DNA of 58,849 nt from Bradyrhizobium altum (GCF_020889705.1 NZ_JACMYP010000021.1:1-58849); one strand, 5' to 3'. Counted from the first letter of the stretch, positions 1 through 9,538 are shown. Program-made: numbers and translations. Notes: a model not told the origin generated them from the letters alone.

Positions 1-221
1 TTTTGCAACTGGCAGGAAGAGTTGGCTGTTCAGCGATACCGTGGACGGAGCCAAGGCCAGTGCCGTCGTCTACAGCCTGATGCTGACCTGCCGCGCCTCA
101 CGTGTCGAGCCGTTGGCGTGGTTGCGCCACGTCCTCACCGAATTGCCTCAGCGCGCCGGCGACGCCGGTCGATATGACCGACCTGCTGCCCTTCAACTTC
201 CACAAAGCCGCCGCTGCCTGA
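1..221 (+). pseudogene. IS66-family transposase, C-terminal remnant (frameshifted)
   Basis: The reading frame from base 2 gives the typical IS66 (TnpC) C-terminus: a W-L-F-S-D-T stretch, then K-A-S-A-x-x-Y-S-L and W-L-R-H-V-L. After L-P-Q-R-A (near base 158) the frame is lost. The expected ending, D-L-L-P-F-N-F-H-K followed by alanines and TGA at 219-221, continues in the next frame. The gene starts outside the window, so only the last ~70 codons are visible. IS66 transposases are DDE enzymes made with TnpA/TnpB accessory proteins, which are not visible here. The frameshift makes this copy inactive unless it is a sequence error. The family call is firm. Confidence 0.8.
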
Positions 222-275
222 ACGGCCCGGTATCGCCCGATACTAGGGCAATCCATCAAAACCGCCGGCGTCAAC

Positions 276-297
276 GTGCGGGGAAAATCGCGCTTAC
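276..297 (-). repeat. Probable right inverted repeat of the IS66 element
   Basis: Read on the minus strand the sequence begins GTAAGCG at 297-291, the hallmark terminus of IS66-family elements. It lies 55-76 bases after the transposase stop, where the right end is expected. The left end and the 8-bp target duplication cannot be tested because they lie outside the window. Confidence 0.6.
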
Positions 298-801
298 CGG
301 TGATCGCGGCGATGCGGGTTTCGATTCGAGCAGGCAAATGACAACCGTTCCGCTCAGATCATGGAAGCGTAGATATTCAAGATATCGTTCTGAACGCCGT
401 TTGCTCAATCTGTTGGGAAGTCATACCTGGTCCAGGAGCGAATCGATTACCTCAGGCCTCAATGTCCCGCATGGTTCAGTCGGAGACTCGACGCCGCCGA
501 TCTGGGACGATGTCTTCCTGAGCCGTCTTGCTCAAACGGCTGAGGCCATACCGCGGCGAGAGTGCAACAAAGCACGTCAATCGGTACATGATGTTCCAGA
601 AATGGAACATTGATCTGTGGTTTGTTGATATTCCAGCATTCGCCGCCGATTCAGCCGAGTTCGCCGGAACGATGAGTGCAACAGGCTATAGGAGTTTCGG
701 CATTTGGATACTCGCACTCTGATGTTCCGGGTGTCCTGACGTGAGTTGGTCCGGCAGAGCCAACCGGGTTTCACATCTGGAGCGGCGCTACAAGGTGGCC
801 C
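298..801. other. Intergenic region, no supported gene
   Basis: About 500 bases between the insertion-sequence end and the LysR gene. Small open frames exist on both strands, but none has a convincing start site or recognisable protein. The only structure noted is a short perfect inverted repeat at 591-610. Confidence 0.5.
591..610. promoter_or_regulatory. Perfect 8-4-8 inverted repeat upstream of the LysR gene
   Basis: ATGTTCCA, four bases, then TGGAACAT. It lies about 190 bases upstream of the LysR start. The TTCCA/TGGAA arms are typical of a dimeric regulator site, but the binding protein is unknown and the distance is long for autoregulation. Confidence 0.3.
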
Positions 802-1878
802 ATGGGAACAGTCGACGATCTAACACTTCTCGCAGAGATCATCGAGGCGGGCAGCCTCTCGGCGGCAAGCCGCAAGACAGGCATCCCGAAGTCCAGCCTG
901 AGTCGTCGGATCGGCGATCTCGAAGGTCAACTCGGTGTTCATCTCGTGCATCGTGGCCCACGATACTTCTCTCCGACTGAAATAGGTCTCTCGATCTACG
1001 AGAGGAGCCAAAAGATCAGAGACGAACTCGTCGCCATCAGGGCTCTCGCGGAGGATCGTACCAACCGCCCGTCGGGGCTGTTGCGCTTATCGTGCCCTGC
1101 CGTTCTTTCTGAGCATTTGGTCACGGACTTCGCAATCCAGTTTGCGGAAGCCTACCCGGATGTGCGTATGACCCTAGACAATCCCAAGGGAACGTTTGAT
1201 CCGAAGAACGACCACTATGACTTGGTTATACATCCCGCGCGAGAAGATCTCGCGGACTCCGAGTTGATATGCCAAAAGCTCACGAAGACGCCTTACCGTT
1301 TGGTGGCTGCGCCCGACCTTATCCGGCGCATCGGACCATGCTCGAAACCCGCAGACCTCCAAGATTGCCCAGGGATCGGCTGGAGCGCGGACGGCTCGAT
1401 CTCCCGTTGGCGGCTTCTCCATTTAGACGCGTCAACAGTTGAAATCAACGTTGCGCTAAAGTTCGCCGCCAACAATCTCAACATCATTCGCCAAGCCGCC
1501 ATACGCGGGTTAGGCTTGGCGCGACTTCCAATTCCAATGTGCGAGGCAGACCTCCTGAGTGGAAGGCTCGTTATGCCTCTTTCAGATTGGTCACCTCCAC
1601 CGGTGACGCTTTACGCGCTGTATCCCTCGCGTCGATCTTTAACAGTTGCCGGAAGGTTGTTTCTGTCCGGCCTCGCCAAGTTTCTTCAAGAAAAGCTGCG
1701 CTCGTCCGGCGACCGGCCACAGTTGAGCTCGACCTCCACCGTGAAGCCCATGCCCGACATGCTTCCAAAAATCGCAAATACCGACCTGGTAAAGTGCGCG
1801 AAAAGTCACGATCCCAAGCAAAGCTCCGACAATCCTATTCGCGCGCTCGTCGGACGATCTTCGTATCAAGAAACGTAA
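802..1878 (+). CDS. LysR-family transcriptional regulator
   Basis: A 358-residue protein with an N-terminal winged helix-turn-helix (residues ~5-62, containing G-S-L-S-A-A-S and L-S-R-R-I-G-D-L-E) and a LysR substrate-binding domain to about residue 295. A hydrophilic tail of ~60 residues follows, longer than the usual ~300-residue family member. It resembles the AaeR/DsdC-like LysR group. The start is the ATG at 802. It is convergent with the carboxylesterase gene and overlaps its 3' end by 13 bases. The esterase and aromatic-acid-type MFS genes nearby are candidate targets, but no operator was identified. Confidence 0.85.
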   Translation: MGTVDDLTLLAEIIEAGSLSAASRKTGIPKSSLSRRIGDLEGQLGVHLVHRGPRYFSPTEIGLSIYERSQKIRDELVAIRALAEDRTNRPSGLLRLSCPAVLSEHLVTDFAIQFAEAYPDVRMTLDNPKGTFDPKNDHYDLVIHPAREDLADSELICQKLTKTPYRLVAAPDLIRRIGPCSKPADLQDCPGIGWSADGSISRWRLLHLDASTVEINVALKFAANNLNIIRQAAIRGLGLARLPIPMCEADLLSGRLVMPLSDWSPPPVTLYALYPSRRSLTVAGRLFLSGLAKFLQEKLRSSGDRPQLSSTSTVKPMPDMLPKIANTDLVKCAKSHDPKQSSDNPIRALVGRSSYQET

Positions 1879-3338
1879 CGCGAAACTGTGATATGGCGAT
1901 CAAAGTGGACCAGCGCTTGATCCGCCGCGTAGGCAGGCCAGTTGGGCAGGCCGTTACCGTTGGCATCTCCGGTCGCTGCGAAGGCTGCAATTGAACCTCT
2001 GAAGAGACGGCTCAAGTCTTGCACTTCTTGCTGATCCGCTCCGCTGATCATCGGAGCGACTTTCCAAACATCGATATTGCCGAACAGGAAAGGAAGATCG
2101 ATGCAGTGGCAAGCGCCCAGTTCCGGATTCGGCGACTGCCAATCGAACGAGTACGAAAACGCTTTTCGTCCGAACCGGGACTGTATACTGGCGATCTCGA
2201 AACTCTGCTTTGTGAAGATCCTGTCACTGTAGAAATCGCCTAGAAGCGCGCGTGGCGACGCAGATGCACGTGTGGAACGAAGTTGGAGAACCATTGAACT
2301 CGCGTCATCTCCAATTTCCGATCGAATCAGGGTCTCTAGCGCATCATCGGACAATTCTTTAAGCGCGGGATTCGCGACAGAGAACGCGGCATACTCCTCT
2401 CGCGTCACCCCGATCATGATGTCGCACCAACGCGCGCTACCTATTTGGATGGATGCGATCGGATCGCAACCAGAAAATGCAGTATCTAGAACCGGCATAA
2501 ATGGCGGGGCGATATCTCCCGGTTTCGCTGAGGCGCGCTTTTGCAAGGCTCGTAACCCCTCAAAGATCCGATCAAGCGGCATTGTTCGCAGTTTGCCGAC
2601 TTCGTTTGGGCTGACATCGAGAACATCGAGGATCGCGTTCACTATTGGTCGAGCCTGCTCAACTGTTCGCATTTTGATGCCCACGGGCGTGCTCATCATG
2701 ATTGCCCGTTTGAAGAGTTTAGGACAGTGCTCGGTCCCAAAATGCATCGCGATGCTAAAGGCCCCTGCCGATTGCCCGATGACTGTAACCCGCTGTGGAT
2801 CGCCGCCAAACGCACTGATCGCTTGCGCGATCCATCGGAGCGCAGCGATCTGGTCGTGAAGACCAAGGTTCAATCCTCCCAGGCCAGCGTGAGGAAAGAA
2901 GCCGAGAATGCCTAGCCGATAGGTGATGTTGACGACAACAAGACCGTTCTCTTTCGCAAGAAGGCTTCCGTCGTAGCAAGGCAACGATCCTCCTCCAGTC
3001 ATGAAAGCGCCCCCGTGAATGAACACCAGGACGGGAGCGCGGTCATGTTCAGTGTGACTGGTCCAAATGTCCAAATGGAGACAGTCTTCACTTTGCTCTG
3101 CATCATAGATCCCCATAACAGCATCGAGACGCGATGGATTCTGGGGAGGAATTGGGCCGGGCACGATCGCATCGCGGACACCTTGCCATCGCGGAGCCGC
3201 GCCTGGCATCTCGAAGCGCCGCGAGCCGACCGGGGCCTCCGCGTACGGTATTCTCCGAAACGCCGTTACGCCTTCCGATCTCACGCCGCGCAGACGACCA
3301 AAGGGCGTTTCCAACTCAATGAAATCCACACCGGCCAT
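1866..3338 (-). CDS. Carboxylesterase type B (alpha/beta hydrolase)
   Basis: A 490-residue member of the type-B carboxylesterase family, which hydrolyses carboxylic esters with a Ser-His-Glu/Asp triad. Visible are the oxyanion-hole motif I-H-G-G (residues ~107-110), the S-E-D-C-L motif before it, and the nucleophile elbow G-Q-S-A-G with the serine at about residue 190. Length fits the family and no signal peptide is seen, so a cytoplasmic enzyme is likely. It lies 134 bases downstream of a same-strand MFS gene. A plausible job (inference) is cleaving an imported ester of an aromatic or other carboxylic acid. Substrate unknown. Confidence 0.9.
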   Translation of the reverse strand: MAGVDFIELETPFGRLRGVRSEGVTAFRRIPYAEAPVGSRRFEMPGAAPRWQGVRDAIVPGPIPPQNPSRLDAVMGIYDAEQSEDCLHLDIWTSHTEHDRAPVLVFIHGGAFMTGGGSLPCYDGSLLAKENGLVVVNITYRLGILGFFPHAGLGGLNLGLHDQIAALRWIAQAISAFGGDPQRVTVIGQSAGAFSIAMHFGTEHCPKLFKRAIMMSTPVGIKMRTVEQARPIVNAILDVLDVSPNEVGKLRTMPLDRIFEGLRALQKRASAKPGDIAPPFMPVLDTAFSGCDPIASIQIGSARWCDIMIGVTREEYAAFSVANPALKELSDDALETLIRSEIGDDASSMVLQLRSTRASASPRALLGDFYSDRIFTKQSFEIASIQSRFGRKAFSYSFDWQSPNPELGACHCIDLPFLFGNIDVWKVAPMISGADQQEVQDLSRLFRGSIAAFAATGDANGNGLPNWPAYAADQALVHFDRHITVSRYVS

Positions 3339-3472
3339 TTCTTATCTCCAAACGAAGCAGCTTGAGGCTCAACGTCAGGCGGTTGGATCAAGCGCACCGG
3401 ACGCTGAAATTGAGGGGCGCTCCAACTTCGAAATGTTGACTGATGCCAGAAGGAATGGTCCTACCTCATCGA

Positions 3473-4738
3473 TCAAAGTGGGCGGCGCACGGGTCGTCGC
3501 ATTTCGTCTCGCTGGAGGTGCGGCAGGAGCGCAAAGATAGAGAGAAACGCGGGAATTGTGATGGTGAGCAGGATGGACTTCGGGTCAAGGTCCATCGAAA
3601 CCAACAAGCCGGCGACCGCTGGCCCGACTATTGATCCGATGCGGCCAGCGGCGGCTGAGAACCCGACTCCCTGCGCTCTAAGCGACTCCGGATAGATCGA
3701 GACGGCGAGGGCAGACTGACCAACACTGCACGAGATCAAGCCCGCGCCTGTCCCGACAATCAACAGCGAGATGCCTAGCGGAACCAGGTCGTGCATCGCA
3801 AGCCCGGCCGCGGAGACTACGGCGAGCATGTTTGCCAATAGAAGAACGCGGGTAATTGGGAATCGACTCACGAGAAGTACCACGACGATATTCGCAATAA
3901 ATCCGCCGGCACTGAATAGGCTTACCCCAAGCTGGGAGAATTCGGGTGAAAATCCCAGCTTGCGGAGAAGCGATGGAAGCCAAAATACAAGCGTATACCC
4001 ATCGGCAAAAAGGAGGAACGAGAAGATCCACAAGCTGACCGTTCTGACTGCGAAGCCAGGTGCAAGCAAATCTCTTATCAACTGAAGGGACCGTCGGAAT
4101 CCTTTACGCTCGCTGGCGGGAGTTTGATCACGCTCGGTGATTGGCCGAGGGAGCCAAAGCAACAGAGTAATTGAAAAAACAAGCGGGAGCGCCCCTCCAA
4201 CATAGAAGAGAGACTTCCAGCCAAATCGAGCAGTGAGGACTGCTCCAAGGATGCCACCCAGAATTCCACCGGCGGCCATCCCTGTGGCGACGATGACAGC
4301 GACCGCCTCCCTGAGCCTTCGCGGGCACTGCGTGGTGGCAATAGCAACGGCTGGCGGGAGTGCTGTGCCGAGCCCGATTGCCGTGACGAGCCGCAGCGCC
4401 GCAAGCTGCTCGACAGAGCTCACAAGTGGAGTTACCAGCGAGAGGCCGCCAAAGGCGGCCACGCTCGCGATCAAGACCCGCCGTGCTTGCCAGCGGCTGA
4501 CAAGCGATCCAGATGCCAGATATCCGAGAACGGCTCCTAAACTCGTTGTTGCGAACGCAGCCGTGAGTGATGCTGGCGATACTTTGAAGTCAGTAGCGAT
4601 AGCCGGAGCCGCCACGCCAATTGAACTCGTATCTAACCCGTCGAGGAGGACCGCGACGAAACTAAGAACGATCGCGACCCAAGACATGGTTCGCGGGTTG
4701 GCGTCTGCCCCAGAATTTAGATCCGCTATGTTCGTCAC
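3473..4738 (-). CDS. MFS transporter, aromatic acid:H+ symporter-like
   Basis: A 421-residue integral membrane protein with about 12 predicted segments. The first segment carries L-L-D-G-L-D-T, the D-G-x-D signature of the aromatic acid:H+ symporter group (PcaK/BenK-like), and the R-x-x-R of the loop 2-3 region is present in S-R-W-Q-A-R-R. It likely imports an organic acid driven by protons. The carboxylesterase follows on the same strand, so the pair probably forms an uptake-and-hydrolysis operon. Transported compound unknown. Confidence 0.8.
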   Translation of the reverse strand: MTNIADLNSGADANPRTMSWVAIVLSFVAVLLDGLDTSSIGVAAPAIATDFKVSPASLTAAFATTSLGAVLGYLASGSLVSRWQARRVLIASVAAFGGLSLVTPLVSSVEQLAALRLVTAIGLGTALPPAVAIATTQCPRRLREAVAVIVATGMAAGGILGGILGAVLTARFGWKSLFYVGGALPLVFSITLLLWLPRPITERDQTPASERKGFRRSLQLIRDLLAPGFAVRTVSLWIFSFLLFADGYTLVFWLPSLLRKLGFSPEFSQLGVSLFSAGGFIANIVVVLLVSRFPITRVLLLANMLAVVSAAGLAMHDLVPLGISLLIVGTGAGLISCSVGQSALAVSIYPESLRAQGVGFSAAAGRIGSIVGPAVAGLLVSMDLDPKSILLTITIPAFLSIFALLPHLQRDEMRRPVRRPL

Positions 4739-5225
4739 CTCGGCCTCCCCCCAAAATCTCGCTATGGCAAGTCAAGAAGCTTCCAGATTCGGTGTCTAGT
4801 TCCAGAAGTGAGACGCTCAGTTCTGGAATTGAGACGCCCTGTGCCGGCATTGGTTGGTTTGAGGAAGGCGGTCGGCTTTCAGCCCCGAAGTCTCGATGTC
4901 GAGCACTGCTACGCAGGGCCCATCTGCCCCGGCTGGCATCACTCTTTTTCTCTCGGGACATCCTGATCGCGGCTGTGATAACCTCGTTCCAACGCGCGTT
5001 GGCCGACCAGGTGGACGAAGAAAGCTGTTGCCTCTCAGCTGTTGCCTGCGGGCAGAGCCTAGCAATTTGGCCGTCTCTTCCACTCGATACTGGCTGATTG
5101 GGACGACGCCCGCTGGGTCAAGTGAAGCATGGAAAGCGAGACTTTTTGCCCCGGACGGCATCGGCGCGTCGATGGCAAGTAGATGGCTGCGCCATCCGCA
5201 GCGGGCCGGTCGATGAGGTCAATCG
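4739..5225. other. Divergent intergenic region between MFS gene and histidine kinase
   Basis: About 490 bases with no convincing coding frame on either strand. It separates divergently transcribed genes and should contain both promoters. The noteworthy element is the repeat set at 4781-4837. Confidence 0.5.
4781..4837. promoter_or_regulatory. Imperfect direct repeats upstream of the MFS/esterase operon
   Basis: Two 19-base repeats start at 4798 and 4819 (AGTTCCAGAAGTGAGACGC and AGTTCTGGAATTGAGACGC, 16 of 19 identical), 21 bases apart. A third partial copy (TTCCAGA) starts at 4781. A period near 21 bases puts the copies on one DNA face, as expected for tandem regulator binding. They lie 43-100 bases upstream of the MFS start codon. 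Confidence 0.4.
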
Positions 5226-6809
5226 TTGTTACACAACTCGATCCGAGTGCCGTCTGAAATCATTCACAAATGGCAAGAGATCGTCGATCTGCTTGCCGAG
5301 ATCATGCACGTGCCGTCCGCTTTGATCATGCGAGTTGACCCGCCCAACATCAAAGTGTTTGTGTCCAGCCGGTCTCAAGCGAATCCCTACGAACCGGGCG
5401 AGCTCGCTCCTCTCGACACCGGGCTTTACTGTGAAACCGTGATGAAGACCGGCCAACCTCTGCTAGTCCCGGACGCCAATCGCGACGAACGGTGGAAGTC
5501 AAATCCCGATGTCAAGTTGGGGATGATTTCCTACCTTGGCGTACCCATCAGTTGGCCAGACGGCGAGGAGTTTGGAACCATTTGCGTTCTCGACAGCAAA
5601 ACGAACCAGTACAGCAAGCCATACCTCGGTCTGCTGCTCCAGCTACGCGATGCAGTGCAGCTGGATTTGCGAACGCTAACGAGGCAGCACAGACAGCTCG
5701 AGGAACGAGAGACGAAGATTCGGCGTCTGGTCGATGCGAACATCATCGGGATTTTCATCTGGGAGCTCGGAGGTCGACTCCTGGAGGCCAATGATACGTT
5801 CCTTCGTATGGTGGGTTACGATCGTGAAGAGCTCATCTCGGGCGCCGTCCGCTGGATCGACCTCACACCGCTGGAATGGCGCGACCGCACAGCACGTGCT
5901 CGGGAAGAATTAGACAGGACTGGCGTTATCCAACCCTTCGAGAAGGAGTACTTTCGCAAGGACGGCAGCCGCGTGCCAGTGCTGATCGGTTCGGCGGCGT
6001 TCGATGAACAGCGAGACCAAGGCGTCGCGTTCGTGCTTGATCTGACTGAACGAAAGCGTGCGGAAGCCGAAGCCCGTGAAAGCGAGCGACGCTACCACGA
6101 GGCTGTAGTGGAGCTCGCGCACGCCAATCGCGTCGCCACGATGGGGCAACTGACGGCCTCGATTGTCCATGAAATCAGCCAGCCGATGGCTGCCACACAG
6201 GCTAATGCAAAGGCCGGGTTGAATTGGCTGGGTGCCCAACCGCCGGACTTGGAGCAAGTCCGGCAGACGCTCCTATCAATCCTCAATGACGGCGAGCGGG
6301 CCGGCGCCGTGATCAACCGAATCCGAGCACTTTGCAAGAAGGCGCCTCCGCGAAGGGAGAAGACGAAGATCAACGAAGCAGTGCTTGAAGTCATCGCTCT
6401 GACCCGGGACGAAGCGGTGAAGAATGGCGTCTCGATAGCGACGCAACTCGCCGAAGGCTTGCCGGTCGTTCACGTAGATCGGGTCCAGCTGCAACAAGTG
6501 GTCCTCAACTTGATCATCAATGCCGTCGAAGCGATGAGCTGTGTCGGCGAAGGGCCACGTGAGTTGCTGATCAGCACTGGAATAGACGCCTCAAATGGCC
6601 TGCTCGTCAGTCTCCAAGATTCGGGTCCGGGAATGGAGCCAGGGAGTCTTGAGCACCTCTTCGATGCATTCTACACGACCAAGTCTAGTGGCATGGGCAT
6701 GGGATTATCAATTTGCCGATCGATCGTCGAAGCGCACGGGGGACGGATATGGGCGAGCGCGAATAAACCTCGAGGCGCTGTCTTTCAATTTTGCCTGCCT
6801 TTTGATTGA
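5226..6809 (+). CDS. GAF-PAS sensor histidine kinase
   Basis: A 527-residue soluble histidine kinase. A GAF domain (~15-155), a PAS domain (~165-290, ending in D-L-T-E-R-K-R), a HisKA dimerisation domain with the phospho-accepting histidine in V-H-E-I-S-Q-P (about residue 315), and an HATPase_c domain with D-S-G-P-G-M and G-M-G-L-S-I-C-R. No membrane segments, so it senses a cytoplasmic signal. The chosen start is TTG at 5226, and the true start could differ by a few codons. No response regulator is adjacent. The HK type resembles FixL-like orphan kinases of this bacterial group. Confidence 0.85.
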   Translation: MLHNSIRVPSEIIHKWQEIVDLLAEIMHVPSALIMRVDPPNIKVFVSSRSQANPYEPGELAPLDTGLYCETVMKTGQPLLVPDANRDERWKSNPDVKLGMISYLGVPISWPDGEEFGTICVLDSKTNQYSKPYLGLLLQLRDAVQLDLRTLTRQHRQLEERETKIRRLVDANIIGIFIWELGGRLLEANDTFLRMVGYDREELISGAVRWIDLTPLEWRDRTARAREELDRTGVIQPFEKEYFRKDGSRVPVLIGSAAFDEQRDQGVAFVLDLTERKRAEAEARESERRYHEAVVELAHANRVATMGQLTASIVHEISQPMAATQANAKAGLNWLGAQPPDLEQVRQTLLSILNDGERAGAVINRIRALCKKAPPRREKTKINEAVLEVIALTRDEAVKNGVSIATQLAEGLPVVHVDRVQLQQVVLNLIINAVEAMSCVGEGPRELLISTGIDASNGLLVSLQDSGPGMEPGSLEHLFDAFYTTKSSGMGMGLSICRSIVEAHGGRIWASANKPRGAVFQFCLPFD

Positions 6810-7010
6810 AATGAGACACTCCCGTTGAATTTGCACGAGGAGCGGATACTAGCTGTGAATCAGCGCCCAACATTGACCCCATAGATATCAAATCGATCAA
6901 GGATTTAGGGCGCCGATCGGCGCCCGGACCCCGCGCCGGATCACATTCCCCGAGGCGCGGCCCGGGAGTTGAGCCTGCGGAGGGGAAGGCATTTTGGACG
7001 GCAGCGAACC

Positions 7011-7331
7011 ATGGTCCGAGGGTGCCTCGTAACTCTTTTATTCCACATCTCGCTTGGTACAGTCTCGGCGCTGGCAGAAACTTTTGACTATCACGGCTCG
7101 GCGACGATTGACTGTGTATGTCCTGCTCCCGTCGGAAGCTCCGATTGTCGAGTTCCGAAGTATCAGGAGTGGAAATACTCTTTTCGTGTTGCGGTTAGTC
7201 CAGGACTAACGGGCGGCTTGGATGATGCCTGTTTCCGTCGACGAGACAGGGCAGTGTGCTGTGACCGGCCCCGCTCATGGTATAGAGGCTGGGTAGGTAA
7301 ACATTGCCCGGGGCGGCCAGACTGCAATTAA
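7011..7331 (+). CDS. Small cysteine-containing secreted protein, unrecognised
   Basis: From the ATG at 7011 the frame encodes ~106 residues. A hydrophobic leader ending S-A-L-A looks like a signal peptide, followed by a cysteine-rich body (C-V-C-P, then D-C, C-F, C-C and H-C). An upstream TTG at 6969 is possible but adds basic residues. Not recognised. Its 3' end overlaps an open frame on the other strand, so at most one of the two may be real. No strong ribosome-binding site was seen. Confidence 0.3.
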   Translation: MVRGCLVTLLFHISLGTVSALAETFDYHGSATIDCVCPAPVGSSDCRVPKYQEWKYSFRVAVSPGLTGGLDDACFRRRDRAVCCDRPRSWYRGWVGKHCPGRPDCN

Positions 7332-7703
7332 GGAGCCGAATCGGGCCTCGGGCATCGTCAATGGAGCAGATTTGGGCTCGACGACGAGGGACACTTCCTT
7401 GCCATTCTTGATCGCCCTGACGGCCGTACCTTCTGCGGTGGATTTGATGTCTCGGATTTGCGAATCACCCGCCGCTTCAAACTTGGCTACAAGCTCCTCC
7501 TGGTCAGGGCACGCGCGGGCGAGAAGGCACCAACCATCACACGAGCGCTTGAAGGATCGCTCGCCCGACATGATCTGTGCTCCCTGGCTTGTACGCAGCG
7601 TGAACAAAAAATGTACCGAGATTTCAGCGCCTGTTCGACCCAGCGATTCAGCCCTCAGTGATGCCAAGCCGTAGCTTGGCGGATTCGCCTGACGGATAAG
7701 CAC
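7275..7703 (-). CDS. Hypothetical protein, unrecognised
   Basis: An open frame of 142 residues. The stretch L-V-A-K-F-E-A-A-G-D-S-Q-I has ordinary protein composition and is followed by K-N-G-K-E-V-S-L-V-V-E, suggesting a small beta-containing domain. No family was recognised and no signal peptide is clear. It ends inside the opposite-strand small secreted gene. Listed because coding-like composition persists across the C-terminal 70 residues. It could be a remnant. Confidence 0.3.
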   Translation of the reverse strand: MLIRQANPPSYGLASLRAESLGRTGAEISVHFLFTLRTSQGAQIMSGERSFKRSCDGWCLLARACPDQEELVAKFEAAGDSQIRDIKSTAEGTAVRAIKNGKEVSLVVEPKSAPLTMPEARFGSLIAVWPPRAMFTYPASIP

Positions 7704-7750
7704 AAGGAAGTTACTTTCGGGTGTGACTTGTGACGCGCACCACCTCGCGC

Positions 7751-8469
7751 CTAGGCTTCTCGGCTATATTGCTCATATAATTTTGCGGCGTTGTCCCAGC
7801 GAATGGCTTCCAAATAGACATCGACGTAACGCGCTGCCGCGGCGCCGTAGTCCATGTGATAGGCGCGCTCGTACATATCAAGCACCAAAACTGGACGACC
7901 GCCCGTGAGGGTTGTCGTATGGTCGGCCGCCCACTGGTTAACGAGGCGCTTGTCGCGGGGAGAATACGCAAGGATCACCCAGCCTGAACCGCCACCTTCC
8001 GCCTTGCCCATCGCTGCGAACTGGGCACGCCAGTGCTCCAAGCTGCCAAAATCACGCGCGATGGCTTCTGCCAACGCGCTATTTGGTTTTGTGCCGCCGC
8101 CGAGCCCGTCGAAATAGATTTCGTGCAGGATCATGGAATTTGAGGCGATCAGTTCCTCGCGCTTCAATCCGTTGATCACGAAATTGGCGGCATTGGCGAA
8201 GTCAAGTTCAGCCAACTGCGTACCAATCGCGTTAAGGCGCTTCACCGCGCCGACGTAGTTGTTTTCGTAATGGCTGACGAGCACCTTTTCCGAGATGCCA
8301 CTGATGGATTTTGGATCAAATGGCATCGGTTTGGCTTGGTAAGACAATGCCTTGGCTCCAGTCTGTTGATTGCCTTGAGCATGCGCTCGGCCGTCTGCGA
8401 ATACAGCCGTTGATGCTGCGGCCGCGCCATGCCTGCGATGAATTTCCGCCGCTCGGTATTCATTGTCAT
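7751..8469 (-). pseudogene. Fe/Mn superoxide dismutase with frameshift in its Tat signal
   Basis: The mature part (downstream of ~8425) is a full Fe/Mn-type superoxide dismutase. Visible are V-S-H-Y-E-N-N, L-H-E-I-Y-F and the metal-binding L-D-M-Y-E-R-A-Y-H near the C-terminus. Upstream, the ATG at 8469 sits behind a GGGGAGT ribosome site and encodes M-T-M-N-T-E-R-R-K-F-I-A-G-M, a twin-arginine start, but in another frame. Adding one base near 8428 joins them into M-A-A-A-A-S-T-A-V-F-A and a cleavage site A-H-A. The span of 719 bases is one short of a multiple of three. Intact, the product would be a periplasmic enzyme converting superoxide to peroxide and oxygen. Confidence 0.8.
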
Positions 8470-8627
8470 CGGACTCCCCACTTGTTGAACACCCTGAGTT
8501 AATCGGTTGAGGCCGCCGCCATCCGCAGGAAGGCGGCGGGTTTGCTTCCTTGGCTGTTAGTTCGCTCGTCTCGAAATCCGGACTCCGCAAATCTGTCGTC
8601 CGGCGGCTTACGTTTCAGGCTTGGCCT

Positions 8628-9407
8628 TTACGCCGCGCGCATCTCGCGAAGCACGCTCAATGTGCCATTCCAAAGTTCGATCCGGGCCTGAATGCTGTTG
8701 CACGCGGCGCGCAGAGCCCATTCGTTCCTTTGTGGCGAGTCCGCAACCCGGCCTTCGAGCAGTTCTCTCCCCATCGGACCATGGCTGTCGCCATCGAGCT
8801 CGATGTGCCGCTCGACGTAGTAGATGAAATGACGCAAGCGATCCTTGTCGTGCTTCGCGCCAAGGACCGTCTTCTGAAGCCTGCTGAACATCTCCGGAAT
8901 GATGTCCTCGCGGCCGTAGAAAAATGCCGCCAGGACCTCTTCCGTCGACCCCGATTGGGCCAGTGTCAACGTATGCCCGACAAAGGACCGGACGTGAGGC
9001 GGAACGCCGGTCCGCACCAAACCCGCTTCGATCGATGTCCCGGCTCGCACCAGCGAGCGAAACGTTTCGAATTGCCGCGTGCTGGCGCCAACCTCCTCCA
9101 TGGCGCGGAGATAGAGGTCGAGGTGACTGACATACGACCCGTCCGGATCGACATCTGTCTCTTCGCCAATCACGATGTCGTTGATCAGGCGCGCCGCCCG
9201 CGCATTGTCCGCCGGGAACCACGGCACCTTTGTGCATGTCAGGTCGTGCTGCAGCCGCTTCAGCAGTGACATGAAATCCCAGACGGCGAAGACATGGTCT
9301 TCCATAAATCGCTTCAGATCGTCGACGGTAGCGACCTCCGCGTAGATGGGATGGTCCAGCAGCTCCGAGCGGAGGGTGGCTAGGTGGTCACGAACCTGTT
9401 TCGGCAT
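8628..9407 (-). CDS. DUF3050 family protein (heme oxygenase-like fold)
   Basis: A 259-residue protein matching the DUF3050 family by its start (D-H-P-I-Y, then E-D-H-V-F-A-V-W-D-F-M-S-L-L-K-R-L-Q) and by the R-H-I-E-L-D-G-D-S-H-G-P motif near residue 210. The family is thought to have a heme-oxygenase-like helical fold with His/Glu residues able to bind a di-metal site. No biochemical role is assigned here. Start is the ATG at 9407. It sits between the superoxide dismutase remnant and the divergent chrB gene, a setting suggestive of stress response. Confidence 0.8.
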   Translation of the reverse strand: MPKQVRDHLATLRSELLDHPIYAEVATVDDLKRFMEDHVFAVWDFMSLLKRLQHDLTCTKVPWFPADNARAARLINDIVIGEETDVDPDGSYVSHLDLYLRAMEEVGASTRQFETFRSLVRAGTSIEAGLVRTGVPPHVRSFVGHTLTLAQSGSTEEVLAAFFYGREDIIPEMFSRLQKTVLGAKHDKDRLRHFIYYVERHIELDGDSHGPMGRELLEGRVADSPQRNEWALRAACNSIQARIELWNGTLSVLREMRAA

Positions 9408-9538
9408 GTTTGACCTCTTTTTGGTACGTTTGACCTTGGCTCTGGATTGAAGGATGAGCCCGGCTTCCGCGAACTATCCCCCTTCATTCAATGATACAAG
9501 TGTTTCACCAATCAGCCGTGCGTGATACAGATGTTAGT

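Noticed and set aside
591..610. Considered as a fourth site of the GTTCAA operator family
   Set aside because: The arms are TTCCA/TGGAA rather than GTTCAA/TTGAAC, and it is far from any start codon.
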